Source: Miscanthus floridulus
Lineage: Eukaryota; Streptophyta; Magnoliopsida; Poales; Poaceae
Assembly (NCBI RefSeq): GCF_019320115.1
Contig: NC_089581.1
Coordinates: forward strand, 10,169,707 to 10,233,706
Length of the DNA: 64,000 nucleotides
Reading direction: 5' to 3'
In this document: positions 30,980 to 42,200 of the stretch, piece by piece
Layout of the letters: each line of letters begins with the position of its first letter
How positions within the stretch are numbered: position 1 is the first letter of the stretch
The notes under the pieces: model-generated
The model's input: the letters and a program-made list of their open reading frames with translations, nothing else
Told to the model about the DNA's origin: nothing
Databases searched by the model: none
Made by a program: the position numbers and the translations under genes

Positions 30980-32809
30980 GCCCAAAAAAAAACGTGATTT
31001 CACCATTAATCTTGGACATTTGTTCTAAATCTCTATTGATTAGCCTCCCCCGAGGTGCTCATCTTGGCTCCGCCCCTGACTATGACTGTTTGAATTTCCA
31101 CAATTTACAGAAACATATACACAAACCGGGGGCATGAAAAGAAGTTGCTTTCAGCAAAATAAAAAGTTCGACACCATGCTGCTGCTGCGGCTGTGGCTGC
31201 AGTCCCTCTCAGCGGGTGCTGTAGCAGCAGCTGATACAGCCGCAGCAGTAGCTCCAGCGAATGGGGTCACTAGTTCTTTCAAACTAAAATGGCGATAAGA
31301 ATACTTCTATTCACTAAAGTGATAACCATTTTATTAGTAGAAGTTATCAGGAAACAAGATTGTGTTCCAAAACTAGAGCAATAATATTGAATGATATTAA
31401 GGAAACTATAGAACAAACCAAGAGGTGGCGGTTTTCCAGTCAACCCAGAAAATGTTGGTGACGCTACGTTCTTATCTGTTGCTACGACGTAATCAAAATA
31501 ACCTAGATCTTTCCCATCCAAGCTAGCTAGTGACCATGAACTCCGATCTTGAAGCCAATCCATCTTGCCCACAGTGACACCAAATTTGGCCACCACACCT
31601 AGCAGAAGCAGAGTATGCATGTACATTAAGCATCTGTACAGGCTCCTCGGTCTCTGGAACATTATGGCACTCAGAAAGTTGGAAGTCTGAGGTCTAACCA
31701 TCCTCTACACAGAGTGATTTGCATATTGAGTTCATGGCTGGCACTCCCACATACTTTTTAGCTGTTCCCTCCTGTAAGAAGTAAGAACACATCCCAAGGA
31801 AACAAATTGTATTATATTAAGAAAACGTCAAATTAAACCTTGTGGTAAAATTTCAATATTGGCTCCTGCTAATCTATGTAAATCATGCTTCTTGAAAGTA
31901 CTCTAACACACCAATATGCAATCATGATTATTTGAGCAACTGAAAGCCTACATGACACTGCCTAACTCCAAAAATTGCTTCGCCTCCTCCCTTAAACATA
32001 GATCAAGGTAATCATCAGAGACATTCCAGATTGAAAATACATGATACACAAGTTTGGCATACCCAAACTATCAGATGCACATTATGTACAGTCATTGCCA
32101 GGTTTCAAAACTGAAAATTTTAGCTAACTTCTAATTGCTTAATATCTATGTGGGAACCTCATGGTAAATGTACCAACTGCCTGATCATTTCAGTTTTTTA
32201 AATAATGGATAAACCTACGGCAAGGGTTGGGATTCAAAGCTCGAACCTTCTCGAAGTCTGTGAATTTGCCGGTGGCCAGATCGAAGCATGCGAACGTGGC
32301 CTTCCACTCGGCGACGATCCCCCGCGCCTCCCACCCACTGACGACCCGGGCAACCTCGCCATTGCTAACGGTGAAGTAGGGCGCACCGTGGTCGAACCGC
32401 AGCTCCGTGCCATCCTCCAACATCTCCCTGCGCTCACCCAAGCCAAGCACCGACCAGTCAGTGCCGGAGCGACGCGCGCGCAGGGTGCAGGGGCAGCGAT
32501 GAGTCAATCGGTCGAGCACCTCCGCTGTGCCATGCGGCCGCCGGCGCCGCGGCCGGAGTCGAAGAGCGTCACGGCCACGCCCCGCGCGGCGAGGAGAGAC
32601 GCGCACACGGAGCCGGATACTGCGATCGTCGGGAAGAGTAAAGTGAGGATTGCAGGCGCCAGCCCGAACGGGGTGGATCGGACCGTTCATTCAGTTGTTC
32701 AGGAATCAGAGGTGCGGTAAAGGACGAGGGATTATGAGGTTGAGCGTTAAGGCTGCTTACTTCCGGCTCCGATGACGGCGACATTGGCGGCGGCTGCAGC
32801 GGAGCTCAT
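24232..32809 (-). CDS. renalase-like FAD-dependent oxidoreductase, nine exons
   Basis: Exons on the minus strand: 32809-32761, 32619-32520, 32427-32247, 31771-31699, 31598-31419, 30627-30530, 24881-24784, 24693-24520, 24412-24232. All introns are GT-AG, and the phases join to an unbroken 377-residue protein. Residues 10-19 read VAVIGAGISG, the GxGxxG dinucleotide-binding loop, split by intron 1. SGRGAGGRMAQRR follows, as in the flavin-containing amine oxidase/renalase group. Later landmarks are RFDHGAPYFTVSN, KFGVTVGKMDWLQD, DIPVRP-like NIPVRPCFALM, PGRACVPPN and KLAICGDFCTNPSVEGAILS near the C-terminus, the FAD-contacting end. Similar plant genes are annotated only as FAD/NAD(P)-binding oxidoreductases; the substrate is unknown. 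Intron 6 is 5648 nt because a copia element (25198-30417) sits in it; intron 5 holds a hAT MITE. No stop or frameshift is seen. Confidence 0.88.
25198..25471 (-). repeat. 3' LTR of the intronic copia element
   Basis: Starts TGTTGGCC and ends TATCA in plus-strand reading. It matches 30144-30417 over its whole length at about 89 percent by eye. Confidence 0.92.
25540..30100 (-). pseudogene. copia gag-pol remnant (intronic element)
   Basis: Read leftward: an Ala-rich gag start (30100), DFEQLTVEDVSRRLKAVQD in the gag core, a CCHC knuckle CNNCGRTDHWARDC (about 29105-29062), the protease motif WYLDTGVTHHMTG (28890-28800), integrase with DNGGEFTIAEFAAYC and SPQQNGVVERRN (28064-27950), reverse transcriptase with VYVDDLIISG (about 26460-26430), and RNase H with SSYEAEYIATTTAATQALWL ending at 25540. 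Several stops and frameshifts split these into at least seven frames, so no polyprotein can be made. The order gag-PR-IN-RT-RH is that of Ty1/copia. Confidence 0.9.
30128..30140 (-). other. primer-binding site of the intronic copia element
   Basis: TGGTATCGGAGTC on the minus strand, three bases inside the 5' LTR, resembles the initiator-Met tRNA primer site TGGTATCAGAGC used by most plant copia elements. Confidence 0.75.
30144..30417 (-). repeat. 5' LTR of the intronic copia element
   Basis: The upstream LTR relative to the element's own transcription, 274 bp. Its outer end TATCA abuts the target duplication CCATC. The inner end reads TATTGG where the sister copy has TGTTGG. Confidence 0.92.
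30927..31078. mobile_element. hAT-like MITE in intron 5 with a poly-G tract
   Basis: A 152-bp insert is flanked by the 8-bp duplication ACTATGAC (30919-30926 and 31079-31086). The left end CATTGGCGGATCC and the right end, read backward, CAGGGGCGGAGCC are inverted repeats of the hAT type. A run of 35 G occupies 30944-30978. It lies within intron 5 (31418-30628) of the renalase-like gene, so the transcript would carry the run as C. Confidence 0.85.
31171..31262. repeat. GC-rich imperfect inverted repeat in intron 5
   Basis: CTGCTGCTGCGGCTGTGGCTGC is answered by GCAGCAGCTGATACAGCCGC, giving a possible hairpin of about 20 imperfect pairs just upstream of exon 6 in the transcript. Confidence 0.55.
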
Positions 32810-34270
32810 GGCTGGACGCTTCGCGGTGCGATCAGGACTGGGAGCGATTCACCGGAGAGTAGACAGAGCGGTGCAGCCGAGGCCAGGCGGGGAGGGGTTA
32901 ATCAACCCTTCACCTTGTTTAGGGATAAGGCTCTCGGCTCTCGGGTGCCATCTCGCACCACTGATTCGGATAAAGGAGAAGGACCATGATCAGAAAGAAA
33001 AGGGGAATGCCTGAAAGACCATGATCATCAGAAAGAAAAGGGGAGATCCAAGAAAGAAGCACTGTGCGAGGCTTGCGGCTTTGCGCGGCCAAGACTGGAC
33101 TGCGGTCTGCGGGTCGCGCGCTTTTGTCTCGACGTGGCGCCGCGCGGACCTTTCAATTTTATATATGGGCCTTTCTTGAGCTGGACTGAGCATGTGAAAT
33201 ACAGCCCACTACTTGTTTGCTGCTGCTGCTCTCTCTTGTTTTATTAGAGAAAGATAAATCATACTCGGCCCACTATAGTACGTTACTGCATTACATACCG
33301 CCAGAGTTCACTGCATATATTTTTTTTTGCTCTTGTTTACGTTGAAAGAGAAAGTTATAATAAGGTGCACGCTAAGTTACATTTCGTTTGCGAAAATTTC
33401 ATATTTTTACTCTTATTTTTGGTGAAACAAAAAATGATAATAAGGTGCATATGCAAGTTACTAAGTTACATTTTTTTTTTTGCGAAAATTGCTAAGTTAC
33501 ATTAATGGCGTAACTTCATCTAACTCCTACATTAATAAGCATGCATAGAAGATTGAACTAACTCATGCCACTAGAGTTATAAGCATCGCTAACTAAATTC
33601 CATTACAATTATTGAAATGGGAATCAATTACACTTGCACATATAAAAAGTATAAAACTCACCCATGCATAACTCAAGAGCCGGCATTGTAGGCAGCAATC
33701 ACATGATATAGTAGTGGTTCTGAAAAAATCATGAGATTTGGAAAATATCACTGAAACAACTCCGTTCCTTGAAATACCATATATATAATGATGCAAACGT
33801 TAAATTATTAGTGCTCTATTACAACTTGGTAGCCGATACTGTTAACTTGTGTGGTCTAGCGTCAGCATGCTTTGTGGCAGCACTTTTAGGGATGTGAACA
33901 GTGAATTTTCCATTGGGGGATAGCTCCCCATCCCTATCTTTTCGGGGAGAAAAATTCCTCATCCCCATCCCCGCAAACTCTCACGAGGGAGCTTCTCCTT
34001 CCATCCCTATCTCCGCACCGTGGAGAACTTGTTCCTATTAGAAGATGCGACTTGTAAATAGTTTGTCCAGGAAGTTTTACTCCCTGCCCCAGGATGATAC
34101 ACCTCGGAACTTGTAAATAGCTTCACAAGAAAAAGGCTGTATCAAACAGTGATGGATGAGGAAACAGAAATGATCCAACTCACTCATCCGCCTGTGATTT
34201 CTGTCCAGACACGGTCCCTAGGAGCGGCCCCCCAAACAAAAAACAAACCCCCCACTCCCTCGTGCTTATC
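32810..34270. other. intergenic region upstream of the renalase-like gene
   Basis: The first 200 bp probably contain the leader and promoter of the renalase-like gene; no clear TATA box was found on the minus strand. A local duplication of ACCATGATCAGAAAGAAAAGG occurs at about 32982 and 33019. Further on, ATAATAAGGTGCA and CTAAGTTACATT recur at 33355-33500. At 33890-34040 repeated GGGGA / TCCCC blocks look like a remnant of a GGGGAT-type DNA element. No gene is supported. Confidence 0.45.
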
Positions 34271-34275
34271 CACCC

Positions 34276-35833
34276 TGAAAGGATCAAGATGCCCAAAAGG
34301 AGGATGAATTGGGCTAATTCTAATTTTTTTACAATAATTAAATCATACGGTTAGCTCAATTAACCCCTTGTGCCTAGAAAAGTGTTTCTATTAATCTAAC
34401 GCACAAAGGACTTTCAACCTACGTTCTAAACTTACTTTAACATGGCAATTCTATGAATGTAACAACAAGTATTGAATTGCTCAAAGTAAATGGAGAGAGA
34501 GAGGAACGCGGCGATGTTTTGCCGAGGTATCGGAGAGTCGCCACTCCCCACTAGTCCTCGTTGGAGCACCCGCGCAAGGGTGTAGCTCCCCCTTATCCGC
34601 GCAAGGATCAAGTGCTCTCTACGGGTTGATTCTTCGACACTCCGTCGCGGTGAATCACCCACAACCGCTCACAACATGAGTTGGGTCACCCACAAGCTCC
34701 GTCGGGTGATCACCAAGCTCCCAATCACCACCAAGCTGTCTAGGTGATGGCGATCACCAAGAGTAACAAGCACGAACTCTCACTTGACCACGCGAAGCCT
34801 AATGAGAACGGTGGATGCACACTTTGCTACTCTTGATTCACTAATGAGGCTACTCTCTTGGATTCTTAAATCTCAATCACCTCACTAGGACCTTGCTCTA
34901 CTTGACACACACAAACGTGTTTTTTAGCTATTGGAATGAGCAAAAGTGACTCCACACATGAGTGGAGCTTTTATTTATAAGGCAGCCTGAAAAACAAACC
35001 GTTATGTGCCTCTGCGGGGTGACCGAACGCTCTGGTCATATTGACCAGACGCTCCGGTCAGTTCAACCCGCACACCAGTGATTAAGTGTTGACTGGACGC
35101 TGGCAGGGTCCGATCACCACTGACCGGACGCGTCCGGTCGCATTAAACCCTCACTAGAACCTTACTGTACTCGACCGGACGTTGAACTCCCAGGGTCCGG
35201 TCAATACTGACCGGTCGCGTCCGGTCGTAGAATTCCTTCTCTAGAACCTTACTGGAGTCGACTGGACGATGGCCCTCAGCGTTCGGTCACTCGACCACTC
35301 AGCGTCCGGTCGCACCGAACGCAATCTTCTTGGTCAAATGAACTGACCGGACCCTGCAGCCAGCGTCCGGTCCAACCGGAGCCAGCGTCCGGTCAGCATT
35401 TGACCCTCCATTCACTTCCAATTCTCGAACATATGTGAATGAAGTTTGCTCCATAGGATCATAGGCATATGTAGGAGCTACCTAGCGCTAGTTTTAACAA
35501 GTGTGCACCACATCTAACTCACTAGACTCATCTAGGTCAAGCTACCCGTCCATACCTCCCTTAATAGTACAGCCAAAGGAAAAACAAAGTCCTAAACTAC
35601 TCTAAGTGGCTCTCCAACTCCAATCGACACTTAGAACTAGTCATCCTTAACCTTGTCGTCCATCCTTTGAAAACCGAAATGATTTCCATCGTAGGGGCAT
35701 GACCACCTTGATTGCCCAATCGATCTCCATTACCATGACCTAACTTAATTGCCTCTGCAAAACACACATTAGTCATAGTAATCTTGTATTGTCGTTAATC
35801 ACCGAAACCCAATTACGGTCCTAGATGCTTTCA
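34276..35833 (-). repeat. 3' LTR of the Sirevirus element
   Basis: Starts TGAAAGGATCAAG and ends GATGCTTTCA in plus-strand reading. It matches 44933-46489 throughout. Confidence 0.93.
35027..35400. repeat. CCGGTC / GACCGG motif array in the 3' LTR
   Basis: At least a dozen GACCGGACGC, GCGTCCGGTC and close variants alternate in both orientations over about 370 bp, so many short palindromes are possible. The same array lies in the other LTR (45695-46065), and a related one lies in the internal region (38577-38870). Confidence 0.85.
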
Positions 35834-36329
35834 ATCTCTCCCTTTTTAGTGATTGATGACAATACCACCTCGAGTATGTGAAAGAGTGAGGTTTTTGACA
35901 TGCTTGGTTCATATAAGCTTTTATCAATAAGAACAAAATAATTAGGCAAGCTTATATGACCCAAGCCAACACGATGTACTCAAAAGATATGAAATAAGCA
36001 TGAGTACAAGTGGTGAAGCTCATTTGCATCAGAGTAAAGCGTAGAAGCAAAAGTAGATGAGCATTACACAAGTGATATGACATATAAAGGAATTCACAGT
36101 AGAGAGCACACATGTCATATATCACAATCACGTAGATATCACTATCACATAGATAATAGTATGCATGAAAGTAAACACACAAATGCATAATAGTAATAGT
36201 GTATCACACAAATAAAACTCCAAATGTATATAATAGACTGATAGCTAACTAGGCTCCCCCTAAAACTCGCTTCCCCTGAGTCTACATACTCGAACCCTCT
36301 CCCCCTTTGGCGTCAAACACCAAAACCTA

Positions 36330-37812
36330 AGGGTCAGTTGGCGGGGCTGCAGCGGATGAGCCGGGCATTGAGGTACGAGGGGCAAGCTGGAACTGGACGC
36401 CATCATCATCTGACCCTAAGCTCTGTACTGACTGACCCTTTATGGCTGGAAGCGTCGCTGAAGAGGTCTAGGTCTGAGCTAGGGCAGGTGCTGCCTATGA
36501 TGCTACTGGTATGTCTGTCGTAGGATCTGAAGATGCGACAGAAGAAGGGAGCCTCTAAGTAGTCATGGCGACGGGAGCTGCTGTAGAAGGACCTAAGGCA
36601 TACATATGTGGCGGTGTAGTGTCCTCCTTATGATAGCCTCTAGCACTCTAGCTGTAGGAGTAAGGTCACTCGGATTCCTCCTCGACCCCTCACCAAAGGG
36701 CTCCTTGAAGCAATGGCGCACAAGATTTGTAGGGGGCACCATACCACCATAAGGGTGCCTGGGAGGCTCTTGCTGTCCATAACATACCTCATGTAACCTG
36801 ATAGGCTGCTCCTATAACCTCAGTATCTCCCTAGCCCTATGACTCATCATCCTATAGTCTCTGCCTCTAAATGCAAAGTGTATAAAGTTATGATGCGGGT
36901 CAATGTAGAGCGAAGCATAGAACTGCTAAACCTAAGATGGTACATACAATCTTGTTTGTCCAACTAGATCTATCAGCCCCGGCAGATAAGCAAGGTAGGG
37001 GTGAATGTGCTCTCCAGCTGCTGTGACTATAGCCTCTATGCTTCAGACTCTCTGAGATCTGAAGACTGCTCCACTGTTCAGATAGGCATTATAGAAATCC
37101 TCCTACAGTAGCGTGTAGAGACCCTCTACTGCTCTCTCATCCCTCTTGAGTAGAAACCACACATCAAACTCCACGAAGTGAAGCTACTGAATCTGCTTGG
37201 CCGTGGCAGCCCTCAAGTCAAGGTGGGTCACTAGAGGCAGACCCTGTGGTCTAGGCGGTGGATGTGACCCCCTCCGCTGTGTTAGCGGCCTTGGTGAGAC
37301 TAGAACATGGGTACGACCAGAGCGGTGTAGCTATGGCTGGGGTGCCTGCTCGGTCTCCTCGGCCTCCTCAGCCTACTGGCCTCCTGAGTCTGCTGTGATG
37401 GCTATCCCTCCTATGTCTCCTAAGCTAGCTAAGGCTCTCCTAGTGGGGGCTGCTGCTGTAACTCCTACTGTAACTCCCCCTGAGGCTGAGGATGCATAAT
37501 GGAAAGACGTCGTCCTGCCATCATGACAGTCCCAGGTGGACTACCATGAAGATGCTCAATCTGCTCAAGTCTGCCCTATGCGTCTGGTGACAGATGATCT
37601 GCAATGACAACTCCACTGTGGGCACCTCCTCTCTCGGCACGCTCTGCGGCCTCTGCAACTACTGCTGCTCTCACTGTTTCTGCATCAGGGTACTTTTGCT
37701 TCTTTGATGCAACCTTCTTCGTCGCCTTGCCTTTAGTACCTGCGGGCAAGCGAGGCGGAGGCCTCCGATCATCATCTCCTGGACCACCACCAATATTCTT
37801 GGTGCAAGCCAT
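36330..37812 (-). pseudogene. degenerate third ORF region of the Sirevirus (env-like position)
   Basis: The first frame opens at 37812 with CTKNIGGGPGDDDRRPPPRL and runs 78 codons to a stop. The same frame and its neighbours continue with FDVWFLLKRDERAVEGLYTL, EDFYNAYLNSGAVFRSQRV, YASLYIDPHHNFIHFAFRGR and PTARVLEAIIRRTLHRH, broken by many stops. The position after pol matches the additional ORF, sometimes called env-like, of Sireviruses. I do not see a signal peptide or membrane segment, and its function is unproven in the family. Confidence 0.65.
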
Positions 37813-38346
37813 CAGATCTGACTAGAACCACTGCTGCTGACAAGATCAACTATCCACTGACACTTTCGAGGCTTGGCCTCGATCCGTACTCACGAGGTTG
37901 GCTCCAAGTTAGCTGTCAACTGCAATTGACACCTCAACAACACCGACTCGCTGCATGATGGAATAGAAGGATATACAAGTAAATACGATATATCTAATAG
38001 ATGTGAAACCCTATGAGAGCAAGCAATTTAGATGCGAAATAGAAGCGAGTGGCTTGCTACCTGACGAACCGGCGATCCGAGAAGAAGAGAAGCGACCTAC
38101 GGGGAACCATCGACTCGGCTAGGGCTAGAGTTCTGACTCAACAAAGATTGGCGACGTAAGCGGTGAATCGACGGCCGAGAGGATGAAGGACACGAGCTCG
38201 GCGATTGGGGCAAGTGCAATGGCAATGCTGCTATGGTGGAGCTTGGCTTGGTGGAGGGTGGCGCTGGTGAGGCTTGTGGAGGCTAGGGCATGGCATGGCA
38301 CTAGGAGGCGCTGGCGGCGTGGGAGCAGGCGATGACGTACGCGCGA

Positions 38347-38440
38347 GCTGGCGGCGGTGTGCGCGTGGGCTGGCAGTGGTGTGTGCGCGGGCTGGCGGCG
38401 GCGTGCGTGTGGGCTGGCGGCGGCATGCACGCTGGCGGCT
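38347..38440. repeat. 22-bp minisatellite, four copies
   Basis: GCTGGCGGCGGTGTGCGCGTGG is repeated with small changes four times in tandem within the internal region of the Sirevirus; the last copy is shortened. Confidence 0.85.
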
Positions 38441-38576
38441 AGAGATGGTGGCTGCGGTGACTCACGGCGGCTAGGGCACGGTGGATGCGGGACTAGATAG
38501 ACAGCGCACGGTTAAATAGGGTGGCCCCCAAAGTCAAAAGGAAACGAAGATAAGAGTCCTGATGCCGCACGAAATC

Positions 38577-38870
38577 TACTGACCGAACACTCTGGTGGTA
38601 GTGACCGGACGCTACCACCTAGCGTCCGGTCGATTCCAGAGAGGTCCAATTCCTCTAGAATCACTACCAGATGTATTCGGTGGACACCAACTGGATGCAG
38701 CCAAAGTCCGGTCAACTTAGCCTTCGTATTCTTCACACGATCGGACGCTGAGACGTCTTCTGACTGGACGCTGAAAGATAGAGTCCGGTCACTCCTTCGC
38801 AGTGAGTTCACCTCCTATGAACTGATCGGACGCTGGACTGCAGAGTCCGGTGCAGCGTCCGGTCACTCTT
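38577..38870. repeat. CCGGAC/GTCCGG motif cluster, internal region of the Sirevirus
   Basis: GACCGGACGCTACCACC, AGCGTCCGGTCG, AAAGTCCGGTCAAC and GAGTCCGGTGCAGCGTCC repeat the motif type seen in the LTR arrays, outside the LTR. Confidence 0.75.
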
Positions 38871-39241
38871 TTCCAGCAAATCTTCAAAGTTTCTCCGCGT
38901 TGCCTGTTCCTAATCGAGTCCCAACTCAAATAAGATCCAAATAAACACCAATTGGGACTAATGTGAGTGACCTCTCTCAAACCCTCATATTTTTCAAAAT
39001 ATTTTGCCTTAGGCTATAATTCTTTTTAAGAAGAGGGCAAATGGAACAAAACGACAAAAACAACATTCATGCATATGCAATACTTGTAAGTAAATCTAGT
39101 TGAATGTCAAGTTTGATCCAAGGTTAAGCTTCTTCACACGCTTTTTGGCAGTTATCTTAACCATGTTAGACAAGCCCTATATGCATTATAAAATGTTAAA
39201 CATGTTATATATTACAATGCAATACAAGGGACAACACAAGC

Positions 39242-42200
39242 TCAATTTTTAGTGAAGTTGCTAAAATCAAGCACATTGAGCTTATTTCGCAATCTACAAA
39301 ATATAGCCTCATCTAATGGTTTAGTGAAGATATCCGTTAATTGATCTTTGGTTCTTACACCTTCTAGTGATATATCATTTTTCGCAACATGATCTCTAAG
39401 AAAGTGATGGCGGATATCTATGTGCTTGGTACGAGAGTGTTGAACCGGATTATTTGTAAGTTTTACTGCACTTTCATTGTCGCACAAAAGAGGTATCTTT
39501 TCTAGAACTACACCATAGTCTAGCAAAGTTTGTTTCATGTATAATATTTGTGCACAACAAGCACCCACGGTAATGTATTCCGCTTCGGCGGTGGACAAAT
39601 CCACACTATTTTGCTTCTTGGAGGACCAAGACACAAGTGATCTACCAAGCAAATGGCACCCTCCGGATGTGCTTTTTCTATCAACTTTGCAACCGGCATA
39701 ATCCAAATCGGAATAGCCAACTAATTCAAATATAGCTCCTTTGAGATACCATAGGCTAATGCTTGGTGTGTGCTTAAGATACCTAAGGATTCTTTTTACG
39801 GCAATTAAATGTGTTTCCTTAGGATTAGCTTGAAATCTAGCACACATACACATATTAAACATGATGTCGAGCCTAGATGTGGTTAAATATAATAAGCTAC
39901 CAATTATGGAACGGTAGAGAATTTGATCAACCGGGTTACCTCCCTCATCTAGGTCGAGATGTCCATTGGTAGGCATTGGTGTCTTGATTGGCTTACATTC
40001 ATCCATCTTAAATCTCTTGAGAATATCTTTTGTGTATTTCTCTTGAGAGATGAAGATGTCTTCTTTCATTTGCTTAACTTGAAAACCAAGAAAGAATATA
40101 AGCTCACCAATCATGGACATCTCAAACTCCTTTGACATCAATTCAACAAATTCTTTGCATGAGTCTTTATTTGATGATCCAAAGATGATATCATCAACAT
40201 ATACTTAACAAATTAAGATATGTCCATCAAGCTTCTTGGTGAATAGTGTGGTGTCGACCTTCCTAATGGTGAAGCCCTTCTCAATGAGGAAGTCCCAAAG
40301 GCGCTCATACCAAGCTCTTGGGGCTTGCTTAAGCCTATATAGTACCTTGGACAACCTATAAACATGATTAGGATATCTAGGGTCTTCAAACCTGGGAGGT
40401 TGATCAACATAGACTAGTTCATTAATAAAGCTATTTAAAAATGCACTTTTCATATCTATTTGATATAGTTTCATTTCATGATGTGATGCATATGCAAGTA
40501 GGATATGGATGGCTTCTAATCTTGCAACCGGTGTAAAGGTCTCTCCAAAATCTAAACCTTCAACTTGGGAGAACCCCTTTATAACTAGTCTTGCCTTGTT
40601 CCTCACAACACCTTGATCATCTTGCTTGTTGCGGAACACCCACTTTGTTCCAATGACTCTTGCACCTTTTGGTCGCTCTTCAAGAGTCCAAACTTCATTG
40701 CAAGTGAAGTTGTTCAACTCTTCATGCATGGCATTGATCCAATCTAAATCTTTAAGAGCTTTTTCTATCTTGGTAGGCTCATAGCAAGAGACAAAAGAGT
40801 GATGAGCAATAAATAAAGCAAATTTTTGAGATCGAGTCATTACACCCTTTGATGGACTCCCTATGCTGAAATCTTGTGGATGATCTTGTAGGAGATGTGT
40901 ATTTCTTCTATTGACCACTTGAGGAGGAGGTTGTGGAGCATCAATATCTTGTGCTTGTACCACCATTTGCTCATGGGAGATATGAGTATCTTTATTTTCT
41001 ACTCTCCCATCTTTTTCACCATCTTGTGGCACACTTGATGAAGAAGGTTGATCAATAACTTGTACATCATCTTCATTATCTTTTGGCTTGATGTCTCCCA
41101 CCAGAATATTCTTCATAGCCTCCCTCAATGGTTCATCACCTACATCATCAAGATTCTTATGTGCTCCTTGGGAGCCGTTAGATTTATAAAATTCCACATC
41201 ATATGTTTCTTCAACCAAGCTAGTGGCATGATTAAATACTCCATATGCTTTAGACTTTGATGAGTAACCAACAAGAAAACCAATATCACAACGTCTTTGG
41301 AACTTCCCTAAGTGTTTTCTCTTTTTGTAGATGTAGCATTTGCAACCAAACACCCTAAAGAAGGAGACGTCTGGCTTCTTCCCATTGAGTAACTCATAAG
41401 GTGTCTTGCCAAGAAACTTTTGAAGGAATAGGCGATTGGATGCATAGCATGCGGTGTTGATTACTTCCGCCCATAGAGCTTCAAGGGTGTTGTACTCATC
41501 AAGCATTGTTCTTGCAAGAGTGATCAATGTCCGGTTCTTCCTCTCAACTACACCATTTTATTGAGGAGTATAAGTTGCGGAGACTTCATGTTTGATTCCA
41601 ACTTTATCACAATAAGCTTCTATGTTTATGTTGTCAAACTCTTTGCCATTATCACTTCTAATCTTCTTGAGCTTCACTTCAAATTCATTTTGTGCTCTCT
41701 TGGCAAACTTTTTGAAGCAAGATGCAACTTCGGACTTGTCATGAAGAAAGAATACCCATGTATACCTTAAATAGTCATCAACAATCACAAGACAATAAAG
41801 ATTTCCTCCTAAACTCTTGTATGTTGTTGGTCCAAATAAATCCATGTAAAGGAGTTCTAGCACTCTTGTGGTTGGCATAAAAGCTTTGGTTGGATGAGTA
41901 TTTGCATCTTGCTTGCCGGCTTGACATGCACTACAAAGCTTGTCCTTCTCAAACTTCACATCCTTCAACCCTTTCACCAAATCATTCTTCATAAGCTTCT
42001 TAAGTGAGCTCATCCTAACATGAGCAAGTCTTCTATGCCATAGCCATCCAAGTATTGTTTTGGTGAATAGGCAAGTCTTCAAATTTGCATCTTTGAAGGT
42101 GAAGTCCACTAGATATAAGTTGTTGTATCTAAATCCATTAAATATCACTTGATTGTCATCTACCTTGGATACAACAACCTCCTTCTCGGTGAATAAGCAT

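Noticed and set aside
32190..32690. Single 166-codon frame read as one exon of the renalase-like gene
   Set aside because: It reads through introns 1 and 2 in the wrong frame; the GT-AG joined exons restore the GxGxxG loop and the conserved sequence.
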